The notes beneath the pieces are model-generated. The model had not been told where the DNA came from, did not search any database, and worked only from the letters and a program-made list of their open reading frames with translations. DNA of 45,698 nt, from positions 1 through 45,698 of the forward strand of contig VGRO01000026.1 of assembly GCA_016875335.1 (NCBI GenBank), read 5' to 3'. Numbering within the stretch: position 1 is the first letter of the stretch; every line of letters starts with the position of its first letter. The position numbers and the translations under genes were made by a program. The DNA comes from Deltaproteobacteria bacterium (GTDB taxonomy: Bacteria > Myxococcota_A > UBA9042). Shown piece by piece: positions 16,679 to 26,658 of the stretch.

Positions 16679-16898
16679 TAGTACCTCAGGTCCGAAATTC
16701 GCGCCGGATTCCGGCGCGCAACAGGGCTGAGGTACTTCCGGCCGCGGCTGCGGCCGGCCGCGGGGGTGAGCGCGCATGGGCGCGCGAGGGGGCTGCGAGC
16801 TCCCTTCACGAAACAAGCAGCGAGTAGGCGAAACCGATTGAGGATTTGTTGCGGCATCACGGCCCGTATCCCGACACGAATCTGGGGTTTCGCCTACT
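16679..16898. repeat. 220-bp palindromic dispersed repeat, copy 2
   Basis: Same orientation as copy 1 at 13168. Here the outer arm pair is perfect over 13 bp (16823–16835 with 16886–16898). The element is framed by CTAGTA on the left and TACTAG on the right, a short terminal inverted repeat. It abuts hairpin D on the left and ends five bases before the stop of the MTHFR fusion gene. Confidence 0.85.
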
Positions 16899-16903
16899 AG
16901 TCG

Positions 16904-18754
16904 TCAATCGCGCAGCACGTCGACGGCCATCTCGAACTTGTTGAACGGTGGCATCAGGTACGCGCCCGCCACCATCGGCCGCACCGCGCGCAAGAACTCG
17001 CGGGCGATCGCCACCCCTTCCTCGGGCCCTTTTTCACCCGCCTGGGTCATGCGGGCGCGGATCGCCTCGGGAATCGCCATGCCTGGCACCTCGTGGTGGA
17101 TGAAGTGGGCGTGCCGGCCGTTGCGCAGCGGCAGGACGCCCACCAGCAGCGGAATGGCGGGCCGCGCGCGCTCGACGAAGCGCACCAGATCCTCCGGGTC
17201 ATACAGCGGCTGCGTCAGCGCATACTGGGCGCCTGCCGCCACTTTCTGGTGGAAGCGTTCGATTTCGCGCTCCAAGTCCTCGGCGGTCGGGTTGACGGCG
17301 CAGGAGATGCGAAAGTCTGTCCGGTAGTTCAGGGCCTTGCCGTTCGCGTCTTCCGCGCGGTTCAGGCGTGCCAGGGTGGCGACCAGACCAATGGAATCGA
17401 CCTCGAACACGCCCTTGGCGCCTGGATAGTCGCCCATCGAAGGCGGATCGCCGGTGACGCACAGCGTGTGGCGGATGCCGAGCGCGTGGGCGCCCATGCA
17501 CTCGCTGAGCAGGCCGAGCAGGTTGCGGTCGCGGCACGAGACGTGCAGCAAGATCTCGATGTCCACTTGCTGGCGGATGAGCACGGCCAGCGCCAACGGG
17601 CTCAGCCGCGCTGTGGCCAGCGGCGAATCGGCGATGTTGATGGCGTCCACGCCAGCGCGCCGCAGCGCGACCGCGCCCTGCACGAGTTTTTCGCAATCGA
17701 TGCCGCGCGGCGGGTCGAGCTCGACGCTGGTCACGAACTCGCCGGCAGCCAGCTTGCGGTCGAACTCGGACGCCGCGGCGCTGCCCGCCGCCGCTGCGGG
17801 CGGAGGTTCAGCGACTTCGCGCGCCTCGATGCCCGCCGCCGGCACTGCGATTCGCGGGGCGCGCACGCCCAGCGTTTCGGCCATGCGCGCAATGTGGGCC
17901 GGCCGCGTGCCGCAGCACCCGCCGACTGCACGGATGCCGCTGTCGGCAGCCTTGGCCGCCCAATCGGCAAAGTAGTCCGGCGAGGCCACGTAGACGTAGC
18001 GGCCATCCACCAGCCGAGGCATCCCGGCATTGGGAGAGAGCGCCAAGCGAGCGCCTGGGACGCGCTGCATCCGTTCGACCACTACGTCCAGACCCTGCGG
18101 TCCGGTCGAGCAGTTGGCACCCACCGCTGCGGCGCCGCCCCGCAACATGGCGCGCACCACCTCCTCGGGACGGTGGCCAAACAGGGTCTTGCCGTCGTCC
18201 GTGAACGTCGCACACGCCAGCACCGCGCAGCCTGGCTGCAACGCCTGCGCGACGTCCAGGGCCAGGGCCAGTTCGGCAAGGTCGCCGAAGGTTTCCAGCA
18301 CCAGCAGGTCGGGGTCGGCCTCGAAAAGCGCCGCCAACTGTTCGGTGTACAGGTCGCGCGCCACATCGGGCTGCAGGCGGCCCACCGGCGCCAGCGGCTG
18401 GCCAAGGGGCCCGACCGACGCCGCCACCAGCGGGCGGTTGTGAGGCGGGCGTGTCGCCGCAGCGGCGCGGGCCAACTGCACGCCTCTCTTGTTGATCTCG
18501 ACCACGTCGCCGTCGCGTCGGCTCTTTTGCAAACGCAGCCGGTTGGCCCCAAAGGTGTTGGAGGCGAGGACGGCCGCGCCGGCGCTGACGTAGTCGCGGT
18601 GTACGCGGGTCACAGCGCCCGGGTCGTCCAGGTTGAGCGCGTCGAAGCTGCGGTCGAAGCCAAAGCCCTGCTCGTACAGTTCGGTGCCCATGGCCCCATC
18701 GAGCACGAGGACGCGTTCGTCGAGCAGGTTCTCCAGGTGGCCGCGGGTGAGCAT
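16904..18754 (-). CDS. Bifunctional homocysteine S-methyltransferase / methylenetetrahydrofolate reductase
   Basis: 616 residues, ATG at 18754. Residues 1–300 form a homocysteine methyltransferase barrel (VLDGAMGTELYEQG) with the three zinc cysteines at 215 (GANCSTGP), 280 and 281 (GGCCGT). Residues about 335–616 match 5,10-methylenetetrahydrofolate reductase: VTSVELDPPRG, CVTGDPPSMGDYPGAKGVFEVDS, ISCAVNPTAEDLEREI, YALTQPLYD and GVLPLRNGRHAHFIHHEVPGM. This arrangement is known from YitJ-type proteins. The two halves produce 5-methyl-THF and transfer a methyl group to homocysteine, making methionine. The start follows the terminator hairpin of the upstream lipoprotein gene by only about 17 nt. 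No SAM riboswitch was recognised. Confidence 0.92.
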   Translation of the reverse strand: MLTRGHLENLLDERVLVLDGAMGTELYEQGFGFDRSFDALNLDDPGAVTRVHRDYVSAGAAVLASNTFGANRLRLQKSRRDGDVVEINKRGVQLARAAAATRPPHNRPLVAASVGPLGQPLAPVGRLQPDVARDLYTEQLAALFEADPDLLVLETFGDLAELALALDVAQALQPGCAVLACATFTDDGKTLFGHRPEEVVRAMLRGGAAAVGANCSTGPQGLDVVVERMQRVPGARLALSPNAGMPRLVDGRYVYVASPDYFADWAAKAADSGIRAVGGCCGTRPAHIARMAETLGVRAPRIAVPAAGIEAREVAEPPPAAAAGSAAASEFDRKLAAGEFVTSVELDPPRGIDCEKLVQGAVALRRAGVDAINIADSPLATARLSPLALAVLIRQQVDIEILLHVSCRDRNLLGLLSECMGAHALGIRHTLCVTGDPPSMGDYPGAKGVFEVDSIGLVATLARLNRAEDANGKALNYRTDFRISCAVNPTAEDLEREIERFHQKVAAGAQYALTQPLYDPEDLVRFVERARPAIPLLVGVLPLRNGRHAHFIHHEVPGMAIPEAIRARMTQAGEKGPEEGVAIAREFLRAVRPMVAGAYLMPPFNKFEMAVDVLRD

Positions 18755-18770
18755 GGTCTGAACCCCGAAT

Positions 18771-18815
18771 GGTCAAAAACGCAAACCGCGGTCGGAAGTT
18801 TCCCCCCGACCGCGG
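18771..18815 (-). terminator. Rho-independent terminator of the MopE-like lipoprotein gene
   Basis: Read on the minus strand, a perfect 10-bp stem (CCGCGGTCGG at 18806–18815, pairing with 18786–18795) with a 10-nt loop is followed by TTTGCGTTTTT. It lies 43 bp after the stop at 18858 and just before the ATG at 18754. Confidence 0.75.
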
Positions 18816-18857
18816 CCGCCTTCGTTCAATGTGTGCGAGGGTGCCGAAAGAACGGAG

Positions 18858-20906
18858 CTACTTGGCGCCCAGCAATTGCATCAACCACGCCAGGAAGCCA
18901 AAGGTGATGTCGTACTTGCCGCTGCCCTTGGCGGTGCCGACCGGGCCCGAGGTGCCGACCAGCAACTGGATGTTCTTGTCACCGCCGGTCTTGCCGGACA
19001 CGTAGGCGCTGCTGAAGGTCACGGCCACCGCGGTCGGCTTGCACCCCTCGTCGGTCTTGCCGTCGCAGGTGTCGTCCTTTCCGTCGCACGCTTCGCTCTT
19101 GGCCGGCACGACTTCGCCTACGCACGCCGCCTTGTCGAGCTTGCCGTCCTTGCACAGCCAGGTGCCGCCCTTGCAGACGCCGACTTTTTCCGTCTTGGGG
19201 TCGGCGGCCGTGTAGCACGGCACGCTGCTGGCGTTGTTGGCGTATTCGCAGCCTTTGCCAACGGTGCACTTGTCGTCGGTGCACGGATTGCTGTCGTCGC
19301 AAGTCTGGGTGGTCTTGCCGGCGAGGCACACATAGCCGTTGGCGCCAGCGCCGCAGGTGTCGCCCACCGTGCACGGGTCGCCGTCATCGCACGACCCCAC
19401 CTTGTTCGGGTTGCTGCAGTCGCCGGTCTTGGGGTCGCACTTGTCCTCGGTGCAGTTCTTGCCGTCGCCGCAGTCCTTGGCGGTGTTGCTGCACTTCTTG
19501 GCGCCCGAGTCGCAGGCGTCGGCGGTGCAGCTGTCGCCGTCGTCGCACGCAAGGTCGTCGGTCTTGCCATTGCAGTCGTTGTCGACGGCGTCGCACAGGC
19601 CCTTTTCCGCGACGGCCGACTTGTAGGTTGTGCACACCGCGGTCAACTTGTCGGCGCACTTGACCTGACCGTTGGCGCAGGGGCCGGTGCCGCAGGCGGC
19701 GCCAATCTTCAGGTCGGCCCCATCGACCGGGTTCTTCCAGGTGAAGCCCTCGTCGATGTCGCCGTCGCAGTCGTTGTCCAGACCATCGCACTCTTCGAGC
19801 GTCGGGTCCTTGGCGTCGGCGCAGATGAGCTCGCCGTTGCTTGCACACTGCGGCTTGCCAAAGCACTTGCCGATGAGCGTCTTGCACTTGCCGGCCTTCT
19901 CGTCACACGCTTCGCCGGCTTCGGTGCACTCTTCGTCCTTGGTGCACGCCTTGGCCGAACCCTGGTCGAGGAAGCCCTCTTTGGCGCACTTGAAGTCAGC
20001 GGCCAGGTTGTCGATCTTGCCGTCGCAGTTGTCGTCGTCGGCGTTGCAGGTTTCAGCCTTGGGCGTCTTGGCCTTGCAGGGCTCCAAGCCCGTGGCCGTG
20101 CACTTGCGCTCAGCGCTGCACGCCCCTTCAGCGTTCTTGATGGCGCAGGTCGTCTTGGTCCCGGCTTGCGTCGCCCACGCCGAGCAGGCGCACACCCCAG
20201 GCTTGCCGTCCGCGCCGGCCTTGAGCTTGCACTGCTTGCTGGACTTGCCGCTCTCCTCGTCCTTGTATTCTGAGCAGTTGTAGCCTTCCGGGCAACTGGC
20301 GTCGTCCGTGCAGGCGCCACCGCAGAACTTGCCTTCCTGGCCGTAGTCGATGCACACCGCGTCCGACAGGCCCTGGATCTGGCAGTCTTTGCTCAGGGTG
20401 CACGGTGCGCAAATCGACAAGTGGGCCGGCACACAGAACGACTGCGTGTCGCCCGCGCCGATGAGCTTGCAGGCCTCGCCCTTGGCGCAATCGCCGACCG
20501 CCGAGCAGGTCTTGGCGCACTTCTTGCCGGCCGCGGTGTCGAGGCACTTGCCGCCGTCGCACGCTTGGTCGCTGGCGCAGTCGCAGCCGGGGCCGCCCGG
20601 GCACGCGGGCTTGGTGACCTCGGCGGTGTCGGTCGTCTCGACCACGGCCGTGTCGCTGGCACCGGTGTCCACTTCCTCGACCGCAGTGTCGCTGGCGCTG
20701 TCTTGGACGGTCGTGTCCGTCGGCAGGATGTCCGACGACACGCTGACGTCGGCGTCGGCTGTGACCTGGCCGGTGTCGGTCGGACCCGCGGTGACGCTGG
20801 CGCCGTCGTCGCCGCAGCCAGCAGCGATCCACGCACACGCGACCAAGGAAACCGCAGCCCTGCGATTCAGCAATCCAGGAACCCGCGGCAGCCAATGAGC
20901 AATCAT
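18858..20906 (-). CDS. Cys-rich lipoprotein with MopE-like Asp-rich metal-binding motifs
   Basis: 682 residues. ATG 20906 with GGAGG six bases upstream. Lipoprotein signal ending in AWIAAGC (lipidated Cys31), then an Asp/Thr/Val-rich linker to about residue 100. The rest is filled with cysteines. Four units follow the pattern C-D/N-x-x-D-(D/N)-x-C-(D/N)-G-x-x-D: CNADDDNCDGKID, CDGLDNDCDGDIDEG, CDAVDNDCNGKTDD and CDGKDDTCDGKTDEG. This motif is typical of MopE-like and other surface proteins of myxobacteria and is thought to bind Ca or Cu. Repeated CDDGDPCTVGDTC / CDDSNPCTDDKC modules lie between. The gene has its own promoter (20939–20968) and terminator (18771–18815). Probably anchored at the outer surface; binding partner unknown. 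Confidence 0.85.
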   Translation of the reverse strand: MIAHWLPRVPGLLNRRAAVSLVACAWIAAGCGDDGASVTAGPTDTGQVTADADVSVSSDILPTDTTVQDSASDTAVEEVDTGASDTAVVETTDTAEVTKPACPGGPGCDCASDQACDGGKCLDTAAGKKCAKTCSAVGDCAKGEACKLIGAGDTQSFCVPAHLSICAPCTLSKDCQIQGLSDAVCIDYGQEGKFCGGACTDDASCPEGYNCSEYKDEESGKSSKQCKLKAGADGKPGVCACSAWATQAGTKTTCAIKNAEGACSAERKCTATGLEPCKAKTPKAETCNADDDNCDGKIDNLAADFKCAKEGFLDQGSAKACTKDEECTEAGEACDEKAGKCKTLIGKCFGKPQCASNGELICADAKDPTLEECDGLDNDCDGDIDEGFTWKNPVDGADLKIGAACGTGPCANGQVKCADKLTAVCTTYKSAVAEKGLCDAVDNDCNGKTDDLACDDGDSCTADACDSGAKKCSNTAKDCGDGKNCTEDKCDPKTGDCSNPNKVGSCDDGDPCTVGDTCGAGANGYVCLAGKTTQTCDDSNPCTDDKCTVGKGCEYANNASSVPCYTAADPKTEKVGVCKGGTWLCKDGKLDKAACVGEVVPAKSEACDGKDDTCDGKTDEGCKPTAVAVTFSSAYVSGKTGGDKNIQLLVGTSGPVGTAKGSGKYDITFGFLAWLMQLLGAK

Positions 20907-20938
20907 AGAACCCTCCACCCGGCACGGTGAGCCCGACA

Positions 20939-20968
20939 ACGGTAGCACTTGGGTCGTCGGGGTGTCAA
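20939..20968 (-). promoter_or_regulatory. Promoter of the MopE-like lipoprotein gene
   Basis: Minus strand: consensus TTGACA (20963–20968), 18 bp, TACCGT (20939–20944) preceded by TGC. It lies 33 bp before the ATG. This is the clearest promoter in the window. The palindrome GCACATGTGC (20993–21002) sits 24 bp upstream. Confidence 0.65.
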
Positions 20969-21040
20969 ATGCGCGCGTCCGCAGCGAAACAAGCACATGT
21001 GCCGCTTTTTGCGCCGGTTGGCCGACCTTGTCAAGAGGGG

Positions 21041-21931
21041 TCAAGGCTTGGGTCCCACGGGCGCCGCCGTGTCGTCGTAGGCGCGCAGCGTCGCTTGGGC
21101 TTGGCCCCACGGCCCCGCGGGAAGCGCCCGCACCCGCGCCACAACGTGCAACCACGCGGCACAGGCCTTGGCCTTGCCCGGTTCGCCCGCTTGCGCGAAC
21201 ACGGCCACCAGGGCTTTGGTCGAATCGGGCACATACCAGTCGTCGGGGTCGGTCGCCTGGACGAAGGCAAACTTGGCCTTTTCCGTGCTGGCCACCACCG
21301 CGCAGGCCTGATAAGCCAGCACCTGCACTTGCAGTTCGGCGACCGGTGTTGCGGTGCCCTTCAAGAGGACCTTGGGAGCGACGGCAAGGTGGAACAAGCC
21401 TCCACCCTGACCGCCCTGTTGCAGCGGCGCCCACTGGCCGTCGCTGTACGGCTTCCAGCCCTGTCCGGCGAGGTGGCGGCCCAACTGTACGGCCAGCGTG
21501 GGCGCGGGGGCGGCGCCCGGAGGCCACCAGGGCGGCGGGTCGAGCTTCGCGCACGGCGCAGGTGGTGCGCCGAGGTCGGCTGCCCCGGCGTCCAGGGGTG
21601 GGCCGATCGGACAGCTTGCCGGCGCATCGGGCAGCAGCCCTGCGTCGGTCGCCTCGGCGCTGGGGGCCTCGTCGGGCGCGCCGACGTGCGCGCACGCCGG
21701 TGCAACCTCCGGTGTGCCCACGTGGCTGTCAGGGCCATCGAGCGCCCGGCCGAGCGCCTGCGCGTCGGCCGGGGCGGTGGGCCCACTGTGAGCGGCCTCG
21801 GCGTCGCGGGCACTGTCGGCGGATAGGTCGGCACCGGCATCCGCTGCGGGCGCCGCACAACCCACCGTCAGCACGAGCGCCGCAAGCGCCGCCACGCAGC
21901 GGTCGGCGGCCGTCACTTTTCGACGCCGCAC
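21041..21931 (-). CDS. Lipoprotein of unknown function
   Basis: 296 residues from GTG 21931 (MRRRKVTAADR, a charged n-region). GTG 21916, which overlaps the upstream stop as GTGA, is an alternative that loses the charge. Lipobox-like LTVGC, then an Ala/Asp/Pro-rich linker of about 100 residues. A folded part starts near CAKLDPPPWWPPG. It has an alternating beta pattern (LLKGTATPVAELQVQVLAYQ, AFVQATDPDDWYVPDSTKALVAVFAQAGEPGKAKACAAWLHVVARV) that recalls immunoglobulin-like domains. No family was recognised. It overlaps the VWA lipoprotein gene by 19 nt (or 4), so the two are likely co-translated. Confidence 0.7.
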   Translation of the reverse strand: MRRRKVTAADRCVAALAALVLTVGCAAPAADAGADLSADSARDAEAAHSGPTAPADAQALGRALDGPDSHVGTPEVAPACAHVGAPDEAPSAEATDAGLLPDAPASCPIGPPLDAGAADLGAPPAPCAKLDPPPWWPPGAAPAPTLAVQLGRHLAGQGWKPYSDGQWAPLQQGGQGGGLFHLAVAPKVLLKGTATPVAELQVQVLAYQACAVVASTEKAKFAFVQATDPDDWYVPDSTKALVAVFAQAGEPGKAKACAAWLHVVARVRALPAGPWGQAQATLRAYDDTAAPVGPKP

Positions 21932-23670
21932 ACTTTCTTGGTCTTGATGTCGAAGGCGGCGTCCAGGCTGGCGAGCAGTGCGTTGGGGTCGCTGGCGTCA
22001 GCGCCGAGCAGTTTGCCGTTGCCGGCGATGGCGATGCTGGCCGAGCCGGCGACCTGGGTCGGCGTGGTCACGCCGCTGATGTCCACCACGATCACCCGAA
22101 CTGAGAGCGGCTTGCCGTCAAAGGACCGCAGCACGTTGTTCTGCATCTGTTTGGCGCTTGCGGTCAGCGCCGGACGCGGATCCTTGACGCACACGCCGTT
22201 GCAGAAGGTCGGCGTGCCGGACTGGGCGTCGGGCAAGCAGGGCGCCATGCCATTGCTGCAAAAGTAGCCCGTGACCACGTCCTTGGGCATGCACATCGTG
22301 ACGCCTGTGCACTTGGCCCCCGGCGCGCACTCGAGGTCAGCGGTGCACAAGTCAGTCTGGCCGCTCGGTTTTTTGCAGGTCTTGACTTCCTGGCATGCCG
22401 CGCCGCCAGCGCAATCCGCGTCGAGGTTGCATCCCAGGCCGCTGGCCAGCCTTTTGGCTTGCACCCAAGGCGAGAAAAACGAGTTGCTGTTGCCCTCGCC
22501 GCCGTCGGTGAAGAGGACCACCACCGTTTCACGGCAGCTGCGGCTCGGGTCCACGCAGCCACCCGCCTTGCAGATGTAGTTGACATTGGCGCAACTGGCG
22601 TCGCTTGTGCACGGCTTGCCGTCGATGACGACCTTGTTCTTGACGTACTCGCCCACGTAGAAAAGAGTCTTGCCGATGGGGGTGCCTCCGGTCTGGCGCA
22701 GCTCGGGGTTGGGCGGGTTGTTCTTGTCTTCTTTGCCGTCCATCCACAACAGCATCGCGTCCTTGACGGCCACGGCGGCGTTGGTGGCGAACGGCACGCA
22801 CAGGATCTCGGACAGCCCGTTCCAGTACCAAGCCGGGTTGGCCTCGCTGATGTGCTCGTCGCCAGCGTCGCCGCTGATCGTGCTGGCACCCGTGTGGTAG
22901 CCCGAGGAGCACGACGGATTAGTGGTGTTGTTGGCCTTCTGCGGGAAGCGGAAAAGCGCCATGTGCACGATCGAATCGTCGATCTTGGCCAGCGCCTGCT
23001 TGAACACGTGCTTGGACGCGCCCATCCGCGTGCAGCCGCCTGGGAATTTCACGTCGTCGTACTCACAGGTGGGCCAAGTGGTGTAGCCGGCTGCGCACTT
23101 GGGCTGGCCGTTGACCTTGACCGTGTCGTTCATCGATCCGGAGGTGTCGAACGCGATGATGAGGTTGTTGGCGACCGCCACGCATTGGCCGCCCAGGCAG
23201 GTCGTACCTGGAAAACACGGCGAAATGGCATAGCCGTCGCCCTTGGCCAGGCAGGTCTTGAGCTTGGCGCCCTCGCACGATGTAGAGGCCGGCTTGCAGG
23301 ACACCGCGTCGGCGGGGCTGGCATCGCCGTCGGCGCTGGCGTCGGTCGCGCTGGGCTGTGCGGCGTCGGCGACCGCGTCGGCCGCGTCGCCAACATCCTG
23401 ATCCGTGTCGGGTTTCGCCTCCGGACCCGTGTCGGGGACCACCTCCGGGACGGTCTCGGCCGCGGCTGCGTCCATCGCGTCGGCGACGGCGAGGGCGACC
23501 TCCCCGGCCTCTGTGCTGTCGGGACTGCTGGCATCCAAGCTCGCCACTGCCGCAGTTTCCGATCCGCTGCTATCGGAGGAAGCGGCCGGCGGTGCAACAG
23601 GATCGCTGCACGCCGTCAGCAGCGTCGCGCTACACCCGAGGATGGCTGCGAGATGGCGACGGCCGACCAC
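21913..23670 (-). CDS. von Willebrand factor A domain lipoprotein, Cys-rich
   Basis: 585 residues from GTG 23670. Perfect lipobox LLTAC (about residue 21), then an Asp/Ala/Val-rich linker. A short Cys cluster (CKPASTSCEGAKLKTCLAKG) precedes the VWA domain. The metal-ion-dependent adhesion site reads FDTSGSMND, and a later strand reads VVVLFTDGGEGN. Between them lies an insertion with disulfide-type modules (CTSDASCANVNYICKAGGC, CNLDADCAGGAACQEVKTC, CTADLECAPGAKC). The end returns to the VWA fold (VRVIVVDISG ... LLASLDAAFD). VWA domains bind protein ligands via Mg. A surface-adhesion or complex-assembly role is inferred. The 92-bp gap to the next gene upstream contains only a weak extended -10 (TGTTAGGCT). 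Confidence 0.82.
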   Translation of the reverse strand: MVGRRHLAAILGCSATLLTACSDPVAPPAASSDSSGSETAAVASLDASSPDSTEAGEVALAVADAMDAAAAETVPEVVPDTGPEAKPDTDQDVGDAADAVADAAQPSATDASADGDASPADAVSCKPASTSCEGAKLKTCLAKGDGYAISPCFPGTTCLGGQCVAVANNLIIAFDTSGSMNDTVKVNGQPKCAAGYTTWPTCEYDDVKFPGGCTRMGASKHVFKQALAKIDDSIVHMALFRFPQKANNTTNPSCSSGYHTGASTISGDAGDEHISEANPAWYWNGLSEILCVPFATNAAVAVKDAMLLWMDGKEDKNNPPNPELRQTGGTPIGKTLFYVGEYVKNKVVIDGKPCTSDASCANVNYICKAGGCVDPSRSCRETVVVLFTDGGEGNSNSFFSPWVQAKRLASGLGCNLDADCAGGAACQEVKTCKKPSGQTDLCTADLECAPGAKCTGVTMCMPKDVVTGYFCSNGMAPCLPDAQSGTPTFCNGVCVKDPRPALTASAKQMQNNVLRSFDGKPLSVRVIVVDISGVTTPTQVAGSASIAIAGNGKLLGADASDPNALLASLDAAFDIKTKKVCGVEK

Positions 23671-23762
23671 GGCAAACCCCAACGTCCGCCTGGCTGGCGG
23701 AATCGCAAGCCTAACAGGAGCACACCGGGGGCGAAAGTGCAAAGAAGCGTGTCCGAGGGCGA

Positions 23763-25209
23763 CTACTGCCAGGCGACCAGGGCCGGCGCCGCGATGCCCA
23801 GGTGGCGGACCTGCCAGGCCCGGCGCGCCACGTGGACCGTGGAGGCGGCCGGCGCGGGCGCGCACACGCTGGCCATGGCCGCCACCAACACCCACTCGCG
23901 CTGCGGGTGGCCGTGCAGGGCGCAGAATTCATCCACGCCCGCGCGCAGCGTCGCCACCGCCAGCCCCTGGCCGGCCAGATCGCCGCGCCAGTCGTCGGCC
24001 ACCGCGTCGCGCAAGAGCGCCACCAACGGCTGTTCCGGCAAGCCGAGCAACAGGTAGGCCCGCAGGACCGCGATCGCCCCCGCGGCGCGCCTGGCCTGCA
24101 ACTGTCCGATCACTTTGGCGATCTCCGGGCCGTGGTCCCAGGTTTGGTGCAGCGCCGCCGGTTCGGGCAGCGCGGGCCGATCCTCGGGGGCGAGGTCGAG
24201 CGCCGCATGGCCGGCAACGAGCGCAGTGGCATAGAAGAGTGCATCGACCCAGGCGGCGCCGTCGACGCGGCCGTGCAACTGGCGCACGCTGGCGCAAAGC
24301 GCGAACACGGCTTCGAGGTCGCCACGGCGCTCGTCCGCATCGGTTTGGCGCAGCCGGGCGTCGTCGCAGCGCCACAAGCGCTCGGCGGCCGCGAGCACCA
24401 GCGACTGGCACAGCAGTTCTTGGGGCACGCCCGCCTCGGCGCCGCGGCGCATCGCCCGCAGTGCGCCCGCCACGCCGCCGTCGGTGACGTGCGCGCGGAA
24501 CTTGGGTTCGACGAACGCCCGGGCCTTGGCCGCGTCGCCCTGGGCTGCGATCGCTGTCAACTGGGCGCGCCAGCCGCTCTGCCGATCGACGTGGGCAGCC
24601 GTGGCCGCAGACGCATCGCGCCGGTCGGCCAGCCATCGGGCCAGCGCCGGCAACAGTTCGGACGGGCCGGCCAGCCTGGACAATTCGCCGACCTTGTGCG
24701 CGGTGACCAGCCCGACGCCGAGGTCGCCGGCATGCCAGCACGCCCACTGCAGGATCTCCTGTGTGGCCGCGGTCGCGCCGGACGCCTCCAGGGCATGGAC
24801 GGTCATGGCAGCGGCGCCGTCGCCGTCGCCGGCCCCGAGGGCCGACGCCAGGTCGCCGGGCCGCCCGGCGGGCGCTGGCCACGCTGTCGCCATGGGCAGT
24901 TCGGCCGCCGTGGCCAGCGCGGCAGCCCACGCCGGGCCGCGCTGATCGGGCTCGGCCGACGCCGCCAAGGCCGCGAGATCGCACACGGCCCACAGCGCCG
25001 GCGCCGGCGCTCCAGCGTTTGCCAGCACCGGTCCGAGGCGATCCGCGATCACGGCGGCCAGCCACGCGTCGCTGGCGCCCCTGCGCACGGCTTCGGCAGC
25101 AGCCGCGGCCGCCACCCCGACGCGACCGTCGGCGACGGCCGTGCGCAGTTCGTCGCTGTGGCCCGCGGGCAGGTCTGGCAAGCGCGGTCGGCCGAGCGCG
25201 TCGGCGACC

Positions 25210-25226
<17 letters not shown>
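23763..25226 (-). CDS. Conserved-looking helical protein of unknown function
   Basis: 487 residues. ATG 25226 overlaps the end of the NtrC regulator gene by 17 nt, so it is probably co-transcribed and co-translated with it. Composition is Ala-rich and almost entirely helical, without signal peptide or clear transmembrane segment. Several His/Cys/Trp clusters are spread along the chain: WACWHAGDLGVGLVTAHK, GHAALDLAPEDRP, HQTWDHGPE and DEFCALHGHPQREW. These could coordinate metal or haem, but no family was identified. Spaced helix pairs also resemble TPR/HEAT-type solenoids. The third gene of the rne-ntrC set. Confidence 0.7.
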
Positions 25227-26643
<1,417 letters not shown>

Positions 26644-26658
26644 GGTGGGCGCCCGCGG

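Noticed and set aside
16607-16816. Small ORF (MFREG...) inside the 220-bp repeat, present in both copies on the minus strand
   Set aside because: Shared simply because the DNA is repeated; no ribosome site, and the reading runs through hairpins.
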